From: Paenibacillus monticola
GTDB taxonomy: Bacteria; Bacillota; Bacilli; Paenibacillales; Paenibacillaceae
DNA: 64,000 bases
Assembly (NCBI RefSeq): GCF_009664975.1
Contig: NZ_WJXB01000001.1
Coordinates: 930,001 to 994,000, forward strand
Reading direction: 5' to 3'
A model generated the notes under the pieces. It was not told where the DNA came from, ran no database searches, and saw only the letters and a list, made by a program, of their open reading frames with translations. How positions within the stretch are numbered: the first letter of the stretch is position 1; each line of letters opens with the position of its first letter. The position numbers and the translations under genes were made by a program. Shown here piece by piece: positions 1-9,101 of this stretch.

Positions 1-1
1 T

Positions 2-334
2 GAAGCCATTGACGTGGACGGCGGCGGTTGGTACAGCAAGCTGCGTCATATTACGATCCCTATGGTTTCGCCGACGATTTTTTTTAATACCATCATGACC
101 ATCATCGGCTCGTTCCAGGTATTCAATGAAGCGTATATTCTGACGGAAGGCGGACCCAACAACAAGAGCTTATTCTACGTGTTCTATCTGTGGCGCACGG
201 GCTTTAGGGATACGGAGATGGGGTATGCATCCGCACTGGCATGGGTGCTGTTCCTGATTATTATGTTCTTTACTTACTTTGTATTTAAAACCTCTAAATT
301 CTGGGTGCATTATGAAGGAGGGGGGCGTACTTGA
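2..334 (+). CDS. ABC sugar transporter permease, MalF-type, C-terminal part (cut by window start)
   Basis: The open frame runs in from the window edge and is read from base 2. Its first residues, EAIDVDGGGW, are the EAA cytoplasmic loop of binding-protein-dependent permeases, which contacts the ATPase; the sequence then gives two hydrophobic segments and ends in a short basic tail. Only about the last 110 residues are present, so the N-terminal membrane segments lie upstream. The 'GGPNNKSLFYVFYLW' stretch after the EAA loop is typical of carbohydrate (CUT1) permeases. It overlaps the next permease by four bases, so the two are translationally coupled and probably pair in one importer. Substrate is inferred only from the downstream GH127 and GH43 genes: an arabinose-containing oligosaccharide. 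Confidence 0.9.
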   Translation, partial: EAIDVDGGGWYSKLRHITIPMVSPTIFFNTIMTIIGSFQVFNEAYILTEGGPNNKSLFYVFYLWRTGFRDTEMGYASALAWVLFLIIMFFTYFVFKTSKFWVHYEGGGRT

Positions 335-1161
335 GAATATCGAAGCTTAGACTTGGGGCAGGGTACACTGCACTAATCATCATTTCCGGCATGTTCATCA
401 TTCCGTTCCTGTGGCTGATCCGCAGCTCGCTGATGGATTTATCTCAAATCTTCACCATGCCGCCGGAATGGATTCCAAGGCCTTTTCATTGGGATAATTT
501 CCAGCGTGCATTGACCTTTCTGCCGTTCGATACTTTTTTTCGGAATACTACTATTATTGTCTTCAGTGTACTTATCGGGACCGTTCTGACCAGCAGTATT
601 GCGGCATTCGGTTTTTCTCGAATTGAATGGAGGGGCAGAGATACGGTATTCGCCATTCTCATGACCAGCATGATGCTCCCTGCAGCGGTCACAATCATCC
701 CGAGCTTTCTGGGATGGCAGAAGCTCGGATTCTATGATTCGTTCTATCCTTTGATCGTACCTGCCTATTTTGGCGGAGGAATATTTAATATTTTCCTGCT
801 GCGCCAATTCTATTTAACGATTCCGCTGGATTTCGATGAGGCGGCGTATGTGGATGGAGCGACTTATTTTCAAATCTATATGCGAATTATTCTGCCGCTA
901 AGTCGTTCAGCGATTATTGTGGTTGCCCTGTTCAGCTTCCTGGCTTCCTGGAATGATTTCATGGGCCCGCTTATTTATCTGAAAAGTGATAATCTCTTTA
1001 CCCTGGCGCTGGGATTGCAGATGTTCCAGGGTACGTACACCGCTCAGTGGGATTTGCTTATGGCGGCATCTGCCGCGGTAGTCCTGCCTTGTGTCATTGT
1101 GTTCCTGCTGGGACAACGATATTTCCTTGAAGGGATAACATTATCGGGCCTGAAGGGTTAA
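331..1161 (+). CDS. ABC sugar transporter permease, MalG-type
   Basis: A 276-residue inner-membrane permease with about six hydrophobic segments. The EAA loop is seen as DEAAYVDGATYFQIYMRIILP around residue 169, and the C-terminus EGITLSGLKG is the usual end of CUT1 MalG-like permeases. The start is TTG overlapping the TGA of the preceding permease; a strong GGAGGGGGG ribosome site lies inside the upstream gene and supports it. It is the second half of a heterodimeric importer with the upstream gene, and GH127 follows after 26 bases, so this is one operon. The ATPase is not in the window; such importers usually share a multitask ATPase (MsmX type) encoded elsewhere, which is an inference here. 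Confidence 0.92.
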   Translation: MRISKLRLGAGYTALIIISGMFIIPFLWLIRSSLMDLSQIFTMPPEWIPRPFHWDNFQRALTFLPFDTFFRNTTIIVFSVLIGTVLTSSIAAFGFSRIEWRGRDTVFAILMTSMMLPAAVTIIPSFLGWQKLGFYDSFYPLIVPAYFGGGIFNIFLLRQFYLTIPLDFDEAAYVDGATYFQIYMRIILPLSRSAIIVVALFSFLASWNDFMGPLIYLKSDNLFTLALGLQMFQGTYTAQWDLLMAASAAVVLPCVIVFLLGQRYFLEGITLSGLKG

Positions 1162-1187
1162 TGAAATGAAAGTGAGGAATTCACATA

Positions 1188-3026
1188 ATGACAAAACTTC
1201 AATCGCTGAGAAATTGGCAGGGCGTACCCTTCACGAAGGTAGTTATTGAGGATGAGTTCTGGCGTCCGCGGCTGGAGGTGCTGAACAAGGTTACACTTCC
1301 GGCCTGTTTAGCAAAATGCGAAGAGACGGGGCGTATATCCAACTTCGCCAAAGCGGGCGGACTTATGGAGGGGGCGTTCGAAGGTATTTATTTCAATGAT
1401 TCGGATGTGTATAAGATCATCGAAGGTGTTGCTTATTCCCTGATGTCCGAACGAGACCAGGTGCTTGAGGCAGAGGCGGACCGGATTATTGATCTAATTG
1501 CCTCGGCCCAGGAAGCAGACGGTTACTTGTGCACCTACTATACGCTTGAAGCACCAGAAGCTAAATGGACAGACATGGAGAAGCATGAAATGTACAATGG
1601 GGGCCACTTAATCGAAGCCGCAGTTGCGTATTATGACGCCACCGACAAGCGCAATCTCCTGGATGTGGCCTGCCGTTTGGCTGATCATTATTGCAGCCTG
1701 TTTGGCCCGGGCAAACGTCACTGGGTGGAAGGCCATGAAGAAATTGAACTTGCACTTGTGAAACTATACCGGGTTACCGGGGAGGAACGCTACTGGAAAC
1801 TCGCTTTATGGTTGCTGGAGGAACGAGGGCATGGCCACGGAATCGGAAAAATATGGGATACCAAGGAATGGGGTCCTGCATACTGTCAGGACGATGTTCC
1901 GGTCAGAGATATTGAGCAGGTCACCGGCCACGCAGTCCGGGCCATGTACTTATATACGGCAATGGCAGATGTAGTCCAAGTATCCGGAGAGACTGCTTAT
2001 GCCGATGCTTTGCATCGGGTGTGGGGACATACCGTGGAGCGCAATATGTATTTGACCGGAGGCATCGGACCCTCACGGCATAATGAAGGATTCACTCACG
2101 ATTATGACTTGCCGAATGAATCCGCATATTGCGAGACCTGTGCGGCGATTGCCATGGTGTTCTGGAACCACCGTATGAATCTGTTGTTCGGGGATGCCAA
2201 ATATGCGGATATCGTGGAGCGGGAAATGTACAATGGCGCATTGGCCGGAATCTCACAGTCGGGTGATAAATTCTTCTATGTAAATCCGCTCGCTTCGAAA
2301 GGTGACCATCATCGGGTCCCCTGGTTCGATACCTCCTGCTGTCCGACGAATCTGGCTAGGTTCCTCCCCTCTATTGGCCAATATTCCTATGCCCTTACCG
2401 GTCGAGGAATTGCGGTCAATCAGTATACAAACGGTGAGGCCGAATTCGTCTTGGAGAGCGGACTAGGTGTGAGACTGAAGCAAACGACAGCATATCCATG
2501 GAAAGGCCGGATTGAATTGACTGTATTCCCGGATAAAAAGGAGCTATTTAGCATCCAGTTACGGATTCCCGGATGGTGTAGGGGATATAAGGTAGAAGTC
2601 GGAGGAGAAGCACTGCCGGAAGCCGAGGGCCGGACAGAGCAGGGATATCTCACAATAAACCGGAAATGGTCACACGGAGAGAAGATCATCCTCGAACTTG
2701 ATATGCCCGTCGAAATTATTCGTTCGAGACCGGTAGTACTGGAGAATCAGGGCCGTCATGCTCTTCAGCGGGGACCCATCGTCTATTGTCTTGAACAGGC
2801 GGATAACCCCGGTCTTGCCTATGATGAGTACACCTTCTCTACACATGAGCGATGGTTAGTTGATCATCAGTTGGAGCTGCTCGGCGGTGTAACCGTACTT
2901 AAAGGAAGAACCGGGGAAGGCAGACCCTGCCAGTTCATCCCATACTATGCATGGGACAACAGGGCTCCCGGATTTATGCAGGTGTGGATTCGTGCGGCTG
3001 CAGATAACAGACTCTACTGCTTTTAA
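1188..3026 (+). CDS. GH127 beta-L-arabinofuranosidase (DUF1680 family)
   Basis: 612 residues, the usual length for the family, with no signal peptide, so it should act in the cytoplasm on imported arabino-oligosaccharides. The metal/cysteine catalytic elements known from HypBA1 are visible: CETC (Glu and Cys ligands, about residue 315) and SCCPTN (paired Cys, including the proposed nucleophile, about residue 385). An alpha/alpha-barrel core (LLDVACRLADHYCSLFG, GHAVRAMYLYTAMADV) is followed by C-terminal beta-sandwich sequence with LQRGPIVYCLEQ. The ATG has GTGAGG nine bases upstream. It sits between two permeases and GH43 on the same strand, consistent with degradation of arabinan-, extensin- or arabinoxylan-derived side chains. 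Other beta-linked furanosides are possible substrates. Confidence 0.9.
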   Translation: MTKLQSLRNWQGVPFTKVVIEDEFWRPRLEVLNKVTLPACLAKCEETGRISNFAKAGGLMEGAFEGIYFNDSDVYKIIEGVAYSLMSERDQVLEAEADRIIDLIASAQEADGYLCTYYTLEAPEAKWTDMEKHEMYNGGHLIEAAVAYYDATDKRNLLDVACRLADHYCSLFGPGKRHWVEGHEEIELALVKLYRVTGEERYWKLALWLLEERGHGHGIGKIWDTKEWGPAYCQDDVPVRDIEQVTGHAVRAMYLYTAMADVVQVSGETAYADALHRVWGHTVERNMYLTGGIGPSRHNEGFTHDYDLPNESAYCETCAAIAMVFWNHRMNLLFGDAKYADIVEREMYNGALAGISQSGDKFFYVNPLASKGDHHRVPWFDTSCCPTNLARFLPSIGQYSYALTGRGIAVNQYTNGEAEFVLESGLGVRLKQTTAYPWKGRIELTVFPDKKELFSIQLRIPGWCRGYKVEVGGEALPEAEGRTEQGYLTINRKWSHGEKIILELDMPVEIIRSRPVVLENQGRHALQRGPIVYCLEQADNPGLAYDEYTFSTHERWLVDHQLELLGGVTVLKGRTGEGRPCQFIPYYAWDNRAPGFMQVWIRAAADNRLYCF

Positions 3027-3117
3027 TACACGGGCTAATGTATAGACTATTCTTCGAGCGGGAGGTTTGCAGTATTTAATTATGAGTCTGATTATGGGCG
3101 TAAGGAGTTGTTATTCA

Positions 3118-4026
3118 TTGAAAGTCATCACGAACCCTGTCATACCCGGCTGGTATGCAGATCCCGAGGCGAGGACGTATAAAGACACACACTGGATTTA
3201 TGCCACCCGCTCCTATACTGAATATACGAAGCAGCTGAATTTGGATGCCTTCAGTTCGGTAGATCTGATCCACTGGGAGAAACATGAGGACCTTATTGTA
3301 ATGGAGGATTTCCCCTGGATCTGGAGAGCGGTATGGGCGCCTACCCAGATTGAGCATAAAGGCAAACACTATCTTATCTTCGCATCTAATGACATTCAAT
3401 CCAACGAAGAGACCGGAGGTTTGGAAATAGCGGTAGCCGATTCACCGGAGGGTCCTTACCGGGGGTATCTAGGGAAACCGCTCATTGACAGGTTTATTCA
3501 CAAAGCCCAGCCCATTGATGCCCATTTGTTCAAAGACGACGACGGAACCGTCTACTTATATTATGGAGGCTGGGGACATTGCAATGTCGCCAGGATGAAT
3601 GAGGAGATGACCGCTTTTGTTCTGTTTGAAAGCGGCGAGAACCATCTTTCTATAACACCCGAAGGATACGTGGAAGGACCATGCATGATTAAGAAAGAAG
3701 GACTGTATTACTTTATGTGGTCGATGGGCGGCTGGACGAATGGCACCTACCGTGTTGCTTACGGTGTAAGTGATAACCCTTTGGGTCCATTCGAGAACAA
3801 AGGGACGATTCTTGAGAAGCAAAAGCCGATCGCGGAAGGTCCGGGTCATCACGGATATTTACATTTGCCGGAGAATGATGAATGGCTGATCGTGTACCAC
3901 CGCAGAATCATCGGAGACACGGAGCCTGGAAACCGTATGTTATGTATGGACAGAATCTATATCAGCGGCGGTGTAATCAGACCGGTTCAGATGACGGATC
4001 AGTGGCTGCTGAATGAAATGAAATGA
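3118..4026 (+). CDS. GH43 glycoside hydrolase (arabinofuranosidase/xylosidase type)
   Basis: About 302 residues, a single five-bladed beta-propeller domain without signal peptide. The three acidic catalytic positions of GH43 can be assigned: the base Asp in GWYADPE near the start, the pKa-modulating Asp in QPIDAHLF and the general acid Glu in YVEGPCM. I chose the TTG at 3118 because TAAGGAG lies ten bases upstream and the family typically begins just before NPVIPG; a longer frame to 3067 exists. It is 91 bases after GH127 and likely in the same operon. Specificity (alpha-L-arabinofuranosidase, beta-xylosidase or related) cannot be told from the sequence alone. Confidence 0.85.
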   Translation: MKVITNPVIPGWYADPEARTYKDTHWIYATRSYTEYTKQLNLDAFSSVDLIHWEKHEDLIVMEDFPWIWRAVWAPTQIEHKGKHYLIFASNDIQSNEETGGLEIAVADSPEGPYRGYLGKPLIDRFIHKAQPIDAHLFKDDDGTVYLYYGGWGHCNVARMNEEMTAFVLFESGENHLSITPEGYVEGPCMIKKEGLYYFMWSMGGWTNGTYRVAYGVSDNPLGPFENKGTILEKQKPIAEGPGHHGYLHLPENDEWLIVYHRRIIGDTEPGNRMLCMDRIYISGGVIRPVQMTDQWLLNEMK

Positions 4027-4051
4027 GACAACCGCCTAAATAGAGATGCTC

Positions 4052-4211
4052 CATAACGTCAAAAAATTCGATAACACCGATGAGGATATGGAGGGACCTG
4101 ATCTCCATCGGCACCATCGGGCTGATTAAAGCTATCAAGAGCTATCGTCCCAACAAGGGAACGAAGTTGGCTACATTTGCAGCTCGTTGTATCGAAAAGG
4201 AAATCCTAATT
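4052..4211 (+). pseudogene. sigK N-terminal fragment, copy 1 (frameshifted)
   Basis: This stretch encodes a piece of the sporulation sigma factor sigma-[13 protein letters not shown], then [31 protein letters not shown] and KEILI. One extra base near 4094 breaks the frame. It lacks the sigma-K N-terminus, and similarity stops abruptly after CIEKEILI. It matches a second fragment at 9102 at roughly 80% by eye, and both fragments begin at the same codon region (VHN-KKFDN). It is not a functional gene. The end point is close to the position where the skin element interrupts sigK in Bacillus subtilis, but no recombinase or C-terminal half is present here. Confidence 0.8.
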
Positions 4212-4317
4212 ACAATAAACAAATTCTAAGTCGCTTACTATTAGGAATCAAATAGAAATCAAAGTTAATACCGTTTAAGTTCGGTGCGGGAATTTGCTTG
4301 TACCTGATCATATGCAT

Positions 4318-4361
4318 AAAAAAAAGCCGGTTTCCAGATGATTCTGGAGAACCGGCTTTTA
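4318..4361 (-). terminator. Rho-independent terminator of the alpha-galactosidase gene
   Basis: Read on the minus strand, AAAAGCCGGTTCTCCAGA pairs with TCTGGAAACCGGCTTTTT around a short AATCA loop and is followed by a T run. It lies directly after the stop of the GH27 gene. Confidence 0.9.
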
Positions 4362-4362
4362 C

Positions 4363-5640
4363 TTACATGAAGCTATAGAGCCGCACGCCGTGCGGCGGCA
4401 CAGTGGTCCGCAGCGCACCTGCGGCAAGCTCGGCTGGAGCTCCGCTCCACAGCTCGATTCCTGAGGCGACGTTCAGGCCGATCTCTTCAAGGGCCAACGC
4501 CAGTTGCAGCGGGCTCTCGCCGATGTTGAATACGGCAGCATAACGGGTGCCATCGTTGTGCTCGGCTGTCCAGACGATAATATTATCCTTACAGAGCGCT
4601 TCTCTGGCTCCATGGCTCTCCCGGTGCATGCGCAGTACCTCACGGTTGGTAAGCAGCGACAGCGTCCAGTCATCGTTATCCCGCAGTTCGCCGCCAAAGA
4701 TAAGCGGAGAGCGGAAGATACTCCAGAGCGACATCATAGTCAGTTGCTCATCACGTGTGAATCGGGTCCAGCGGTCCTCCCCGCCGCCATCCACAGAGCG
4801 GATGCCGATGTGCCCAAGCGGCAGCATGTCGCAGTCCGGCCAGCAGCCGGCCTTGGGTATGCCTTGCCATTTCCGGCAGCGATCGAACATATCCAGCAGC
4901 AGCGCCCAGAGGTCCCAGAAGTCGTCTGTAACACGCCACATATTGGCATGTTCGGTGAAGAGTTTCGCATATTCTACCGGAGCAGGTCCGGGAGAAAGGC
5001 TTAGCACCATAGGGCGGCCGCAGCGCTCAATGGCCTTGGAGATCATGACGATCTCCGGCTGATGAGTGTCGTACAGCCTGGAAGCAGCGATGTCGTCCAC
5101 CTTCACCAGGTCGACGCCCCACTCTGCGTACAGTTTAAAAAGAGAATCATAGTACGCCTGTGCCCCTTCTTTTGATGCGTCGACACCGTACATATCTGTA
5201 TTCCACGGACAAATGGAGTTCGTATGTGCAATGTCACGTGCCGTCGAAGTTGTACCCAAGATCGGGGTGGCGGCGTGGGCAGCCTGCCGCGGAATGCCAC
5301 GCATAATATGAATGCCGAATTGTAGTCCAAGACTGTGCACATAGTCGGCTAAAGGCTTGAAGCCAAGGCCGTCCGCTGCAGAAGGGAAACGGTTCTCGGC
5401 AGGCATAAGCCGGGAGTATTCATCCATTACCAGCGGAACGAACGGTCGGTATTGTGAAGAATTCGCATAAGGCTCGTACCACTGAATATCGACGGTAATA
5501 TAGCTCCAGCCGAAGGCTTTGAGGTGTTCTGCCATATACTGCGCATTCCCGCGTATTTCTTCTTCCTCTACGGCCGCGCCGTAGCAATCCCAGCTGTTCC
5601 AGCCAAGCGGCGGAGTAAGTGCTGCAAGCTTATGATTCAT
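4363..5640 (-). CDS. GH27 alpha-galactosidase (melibiase family)
   Basis: 425 residues, cytoplasmic (no signal peptide). The N-terminus PPLGWNSWDCYGAAVEEEEI is the hallmark start of GH27 (beta/alpha)8 barrels. The nucleophile region is seen as VDLVKVDDIAAS and the acid/base region as RVTDDFWDLW; a short C-terminal beta domain follows. These residues differ somewhat from plant or fungal GH27 (YLKYDNC), so an alpha-galactosidase is most likely but an alpha-N-acetylgalactosaminidase or a related specificity is possible. ATG is preceded by AAAGGAG. The AraC regulator gene lies 108 bases upstream on the same strand, suggesting a two-gene unit responding to an alpha-galactoside such as raffinose-family sugars. 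Confidence 0.85.
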   Translation of the reverse strand: MNHKLAALTPPLGWNSWDCYGAAVEEEEIRGNAQYMAEHLKAFGWSYITVDIQWYEPYANSSQYRPFVPLVMDEYSRLMPAENRFPSAADGLGFKPLADYVHSLGLQFGIHIMRGIPRQAAHAATPILGTTSTARDIAHTNSICPWNTDMYGVDASKEGAQAYYDSLFKLYAEWGVDLVKVDDIAASRLYDTHQPEIVMISKAIERCGRPMVLSLSPGPAPVEYAKLFTEHANMWRVTDDFWDLWALLLDMFDRCRKWQGIPKAGCWPDCDMLPLGHIGIRSVDGGGEDRWTRFTRDEQLTMMSLWSIFRSPLIFGGELRDNDDWTLSLLTNREVLRMHRESHGAREALCKDNIIVWTAEHNDGTRYAAVFNIGESPLQLALALEEIGLNVASGIELWSGAPAELAAGALRTTVPPHGVRLYSFM

Positions 5641-5748
5641 TATAAATCTCCTTTACTGATGTATTATTGCTCTTGTCATGTTCATCATAATAAAGGTGAT
5701 TAGCAATATCTATAGTAATCTTACGAGTGTTATAGCACTATATTGCGG

Positions 5749-6630
5749 TTAATCAAAAAACAATCTACGGTAGGCGAGACTTTCGCCCCCACTGCGGAAA
5801 TCGCCCGGTGTAATTCCGGTCAGGCTACGGAACGCTTTAATGAAATAACTCCCGCTGGAGTATCCGATCTGCTCGGCAATGGCTTCAATGCTAAGGCTGG
5901 TTCCTCGAAGTAGCTCCATGGCCTTCTCGATACGGATGCGGGTCAGATATACGCCGGGTGTCAGACCCGTGCTGGCTGAAAAGCGGCGGATTAGGTGATA
6001 TTTGGACAAGGAGACATGCTCGGAAAGCTGGTCGATGCTGATCATTTGTGCATAGTTATACTCAATAAATTCAGCTGCACGCCTTACGTTCTCTGACCAG
6101 TTGTCCCTGTTCCGCAGCGTAGTTACCTGCAGTCTAGAGAGTTCTGTCATGAACTGGTAGATGCACGACGAGGCAATAAGAGGGTCGGAGATTCTGCCTG
6201 CTGCGGCATCGTTCACAATCATCCTTAGCAGTCGGACTGGCGCACAGTCTACGGGAAGATGAGGCACTTCACCTGCTTCACGGAGGGATTTACGCCAATG
6301 GGGCAGGATCAGATTAGGCCGGAACAACAGGAACAAGAATTCCCAAGGCGCTTTGGATTCCGGAGGATAATAATAACGGTGGGGTCCTGGAATTTCGGCA
6401 AGGAAAGCCTGTCCGGCGGTGACACGGTGAGTCCGATTCTCCGACTCAAATACGCCTTCTCCAGAGAGGGTGTACTGGAACAGCAAGAGCGGCCCATCGG
6501 TCCGCTCCAGTCCGTCCCAGCGATAAGAAGGAGTAGTGATTGAATCACAGCCGGCCGCAAATAATACGCATAGCTGGAGCTCCTTATCTTCTGCGAATCG
6601 AAAGCCGTAGGTGCCTTTGGACATACCCAT
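5749..6630 (-). CDS. AraC-family transcriptional regulator
   Basis: 293 residues: an N-terminal cupin-like sugar-sensing domain (FQYTLSGEGVFESENRTHRV, AGQAFLAEIPGPHRYYYP) and a C-terminal double helix-turn-helix (ISIDQLSEHVSLSKYHLIRRF; LSIEAIAEQIGYSSGSYFIKAF). The second helix-turn-helix ends with the classic F..LTGITPG.FR signature. ATG is preceded by AGGAGG at a good distance. It is transcribed toward the GH27 gene and is its probable activator. The ligand is unknown; an alpha-galactoside is inferred from the neighbour. Confidence 0.93.
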   Translation of the reverse strand: MGMSKGTYGFRFAEDKELQLCVLFAAGCDSITTPSYRWDGLERTDGPLLLFQYTLSGEGVFESENRTHRVTAGQAFLAEIPGPHRYYYPPESKAPWEFLFLLFRPNLILPHWRKSLREAGEVPHLPVDCAPVRLLRMIVNDAAAGRISDPLIASSCIYQFMTELSRLQVTTLRNRDNWSENVRRAAEFIEYNYAQMISIDQLSEHVSLSKYHLIRRFSASTGLTPGVYLTRIRIEKAMELLRGTSLSIEAIAEQIGYSSGSYFIKAFRSLTGITPGDFRSGGESLAYRRLFFD

Positions 6631-7160
6631 AAATGGCCTCCTAGTAGTGATAGTCTTCGGTAATAACTTCTATCATACAACCCTACTAAAACTTTTACTA
6701 TTGGCTAAAACATTACAAGCAGGATTTGATAGACTTTCATTGAAAACAGAAAGCACCTTTGTTACCGTTACAAATATAGAAGCTGCAAAGGAAGGTTTAA
6801 GGGTGTCCCAAACTCAAGAACAACGCTAAAAAGCAACTTATCCAGGATAAGTTGCTTTTTGGTATATATTAGAAGGATATTACTGGAATTTATTGAAAAC
6901 TATTATAGGGAAATGTAGGAAGTTGATCTTACTAGGTGTATATGGAAACTGCTTTATATGAATGGAATTCTAATATGGGCTATGAAATACCGGATATGTT
7001 CAAGAGGCTGAGAAACCAAATTACCTCTTCCATTTATCGAAACCATAAGTATAAAGGGGCCTCTTAATCTAGGAGATGGAACAAATCGTAAACTAAAAGG
7101 GAGTTGTAACCAATACAAAATAAAAATAGGTGGCCCGTTTCTACACCGGAAGAGCACAAC
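6631..7160. other. Gene-poor stretch with coding remnants
   Basis: Besides the presumed promoter of the AraC gene, this region holds the tail of a frame on the plus strand ending at 6829 (TLQAGFDRLSLKTEST...EGLRVSQTQEQR) that runs straight into a terminator, so it looks like the end of a decayed gene of unknown family. Further on, a 41-codon frame at 6942-7067 (METALYEWNSNMGYEI...) has a weak AGGTG site and no recognised relatives. Neither can be assigned a function. Confidence 0.4.
6828..6861 (+). terminator. Rho-independent terminator after a decayed reading frame
   Basis: AAAAAGCAACTTATCC pairs perfectly with GGATAAGTTGCTTTTT around a two-base centre, giving a U-rich end in either direction. 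It directly follows the stop codon of the remnant frame ending at 6829. Confidence 0.8.
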
Positions 7161-8102
7161 ATGAATATGGAATTAATGGGTAAATTCATGAAGGCTGTAG
7201 AGAAGACGAAAATTAAGAGCTGTCTAAAGGAAGGTACTTTAATTCATGAGTATTACAAAAGCAATAAAATTAGAGACAACCTACAGAGGATTAATTCATG
7301 TACGAAAAGTATCATTTCCATATTGATAGGGATAGCGATTGATAAAGGTATTATATCTTCAGTTGATGTTACCATGGTACATTATTTTCCTGATATTGTT
7401 AATCATCAAGCAGATCCTCGCAAGAAAGACATTACGATAGAACAGCTGCTAACAATGAGCGTAGGGCTGGATTGGCCGGAGTTCGGCGAATGGAACTATA
7501 TGCCTCCTATGTTTACCCACGATGTAGTAAAGTTTGTATTCGACAGGGAGTTAGTGGATGATCCGGGGAAACGAATGAACTATAATTCGGGTTGTTCTCA
7601 TATACTTTCTGCTATATTAACCAAAACCACCGGTATGAAAACTTCGGAGTTTGCAGAGCAGTATTTATTTAAACCTTTAGGTATAGACGCGGATTATCGT
7701 TGGTTTGAGGATGCGAAAGGCATTAGTTATGGTTCTGATGGTCTACGGTTACATCCGTATAATTTAGCTAAATTCGGTCAGCTTTACTTGCAGGACGGTG
7801 TATGGAAAGACAAGAGAATCGTATCTGCAGAATGGATCAAGAAATCTACAGAGCCCTGCTTGTTAACTTATGAATATATTGGTCACTATGCTTCTCATTG
7901 GTGGGTAGCAAAGGTGGATACCAATCATGATGATTTTTCTTTGAACAACAGGATGTACTTTGCAATGGGAAGAAACGGACAATTTATTATTATCATTCCA
8001 AGTTTGCAAACGGTAGTCGTGTTTACAAGTACGCTGGACAATACCATCAAACCTTTGGATTTTGTAAGGGAATATTTGGTGATGTCGATGAGTAACCAAT
8101 GA
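7161..8102 (+). CDS. Serine hydrolase of the class C beta-lactamase family
   Basis: 313 residues of the beta-lactamase/penicillin-binding-like fold (PF00144). The SxxK nucleophile motif is SCTK in RINSCTKSIISILIGIAIDKGII near residue 46; the tyrosine motif is YNSG in MNYNSGCSHILSAIL; LTMSVGLDWPE is the conserved segment after the catalytic serine. There is no signal peptide, so it is a cytoplasmic esterase/peptidase-like hydrolase rather than a resistance enzyme. The ribosome site before ATG is poor (GGAAGAG) and the N-terminus starts close to the catalytic core, so the 5' part may be shortened. The surroundings contain several broken genes; whether this gene is still expressed is uncertain. 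Confidence 0.75.
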   Translation: MNMELMGKFMKAVEKTKIKSCLKEGTLIHEYYKSNKIRDNLQRINSCTKSIISILIGIAIDKGIISSVDVTMVHYFPDIVNHQADPRKKDITIEQLLTMSVGLDWPEFGEWNYMPPMFTHDVVKFVFDRELVDDPGKRMNYNSGCSHILSAILTKTTGMKTSEFAEQYLFKPLGIDADYRWFEDAKGISYGSDGLRLHPYNLAKFGQLYLQDGVWKDKRIVSAEWIKKSTEPCLLTYEYIGHYASHWWVAKVDTNHDDFSLNNRMYFAMGRNGQFIIIIPSLQTVVVFTSTLDNTIKPLDFVREYLVMSMSNQ

Positions 8103-8339
8103 AATGGTGAACCAGTATGTCAGATTTTCTTTGCGTTAGCTTTATTACAAAATTTGCAAACAGTACCGGGACTTATTGTCATGGCTGAATTCGATAGCGC
8201 GTTAGATAAAGTGATGGGGTTAATCTGGAAGCTTATATAACACGGAGTCGGAAAAATAAATTAGCCTATTAGAGTGAGATAAAAACCTAGATTCTCACGG
8301 GCTTATTGTAACCAGGCTTAAGCTAATAAAAATTATGCT
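8103..8339. other. Intergenic, possible remnant of a second hydrolase tail
   Basis: After the hydrolase stop there is a short stretch reading LQNLQTVPGLIVMAEFDSAL and ending with a stop near 8240. It resembles the last strand and helix of the hydrolase just upstream (LQTVVVFTSTLDN), so it may be the tail of a decayed duplicate. The rest shows nothing I can identify. Confidence 0.3.
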
Positions 8340-8483
8340 GTGCTGTGGTATACTCGAGCGAAATTGGATGCTAAAGCAAATGGGACATATATTGTATATA
8401 AGACAGCTGAAGGACAAATCGTTAAAGAATATAGAACAGTTATGATTGAGAAAATGAATGAACAGGACTTTACTCATGAGTGA
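8340..8483 (+). pseudogene. Small protein relic in the antitoxin position of a zeta-toxin locus
   Basis: An open frame from GTG reading AVLWYTRAKLDAKANGTYIV and ending FTHE. Its stop overlaps the ATG of the zeta-toxin-like gene as ATGAGTGA, the coupling expected for an antitoxin-toxin pair. No ribosome binding site is evident and the frame is short (47 residues), so it is probably truncated at the 5' end. The antitoxin role is inferred from position only. Confidence 0.45.
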
Positions 8484-9063
8484 GACAGCTGCAACCATGT
8501 TTGTATTTGCTGGTAATAATGGAAGCGGAAAGAGCACGATCCGCAACTTGGGGTAAGTGTGAATTGATCCGGATGCACTCGCCCGCAAAATTAATACTGG
8601 TCATCCTGAAAAGAGCAAAGTATCTGCTGGAAAAGAAGCCATAAGGATAGTCAGAGAATGTATCCGTAATAAGTGGGACTTCACTGTGGAAACTACTCTA
8701 GCGGGTGGTAACGTTATTCGACAGATGCGAGATGCAAAGGAACAAGGTTTCAAAATCATTATGTTTTATGTGGGGCTAGGGGATGTTCGGCTTAATATTG
8801 AACGTGTTGCTTTGCGAGTAAAGAACGGTGGTCATCATATTGAAACCGAGGATATTATTAGACGCAATGTAACAAGTATGAATAATCTGGTGCCTCACCT
8901 AGACCTAATAGATCAATTGTTAGTTGTTGATAATAGTAAAGCAGATGGTGAGATTATTCTTGGAGCGGATAAAAGTGGGATGAAATATTATTCAAATGAA
9001 TTGCCTGAATGGGCACGAATGATCGATCTAAAATTACAGATTGAATATAACACGCGAAAATAA
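8476..9063 (+). pseudogene. Zeta-toxin-family P-loop kinase, inactivated by stop codons
   Basis: The frame reads MSETAATMFVFAGNNGSGKS with a Walker A motif GNNGSGKST, then meets TAA at 8554 and TGA at 8560, and resumes in the same frame with IDPDALARKINTG, WDFTVETTLAGG and the rest of a zeta-toxin kinase to NTRK. In intact relatives the break corresponds to a sequence like LGVSVNIDPDA, so small deletions explain both stops. Zeta toxins phosphorylate UDP-N-acetylglucosamine and poison cell-wall synthesis. As read, the gene cannot give full-length toxin. Restart at the GTG/ATG near 8686 would lack the P-loop. A sequencing error is the alternative. Confidence 0.8.
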
Positions 9064-9100
9064 ACCAATTCGAATCGGGATCGATTGCAATTGGTTTATT
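9061..9100 (+). terminator. Terminator of the zeta-toxin relic
   Basis: TAAACCAATT pairs with AATTGGTTTA, with an inner CGAATCG/CGATTG extension, followed by TTTTTG. It begins within the stop codon of the zeta-toxin frame. Confidence 0.75.
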
Positions 9101-9101
9101 T

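Noticed and set aside
4504..5062. Two long overlapping plus-strand frames opposite the GH27 gene
   Set aside because: They have no ribosome sites or motifs and lie wholly antisense to a clear GH27 gene; GC-rich third positions create them.
7161..8102. Beta-lactam resistance gene
   Set aside because: The SxxK/YxN fold is shared by esterases and peptidases, no signal peptide is present, and nothing specific to true class C lactamases was seen.
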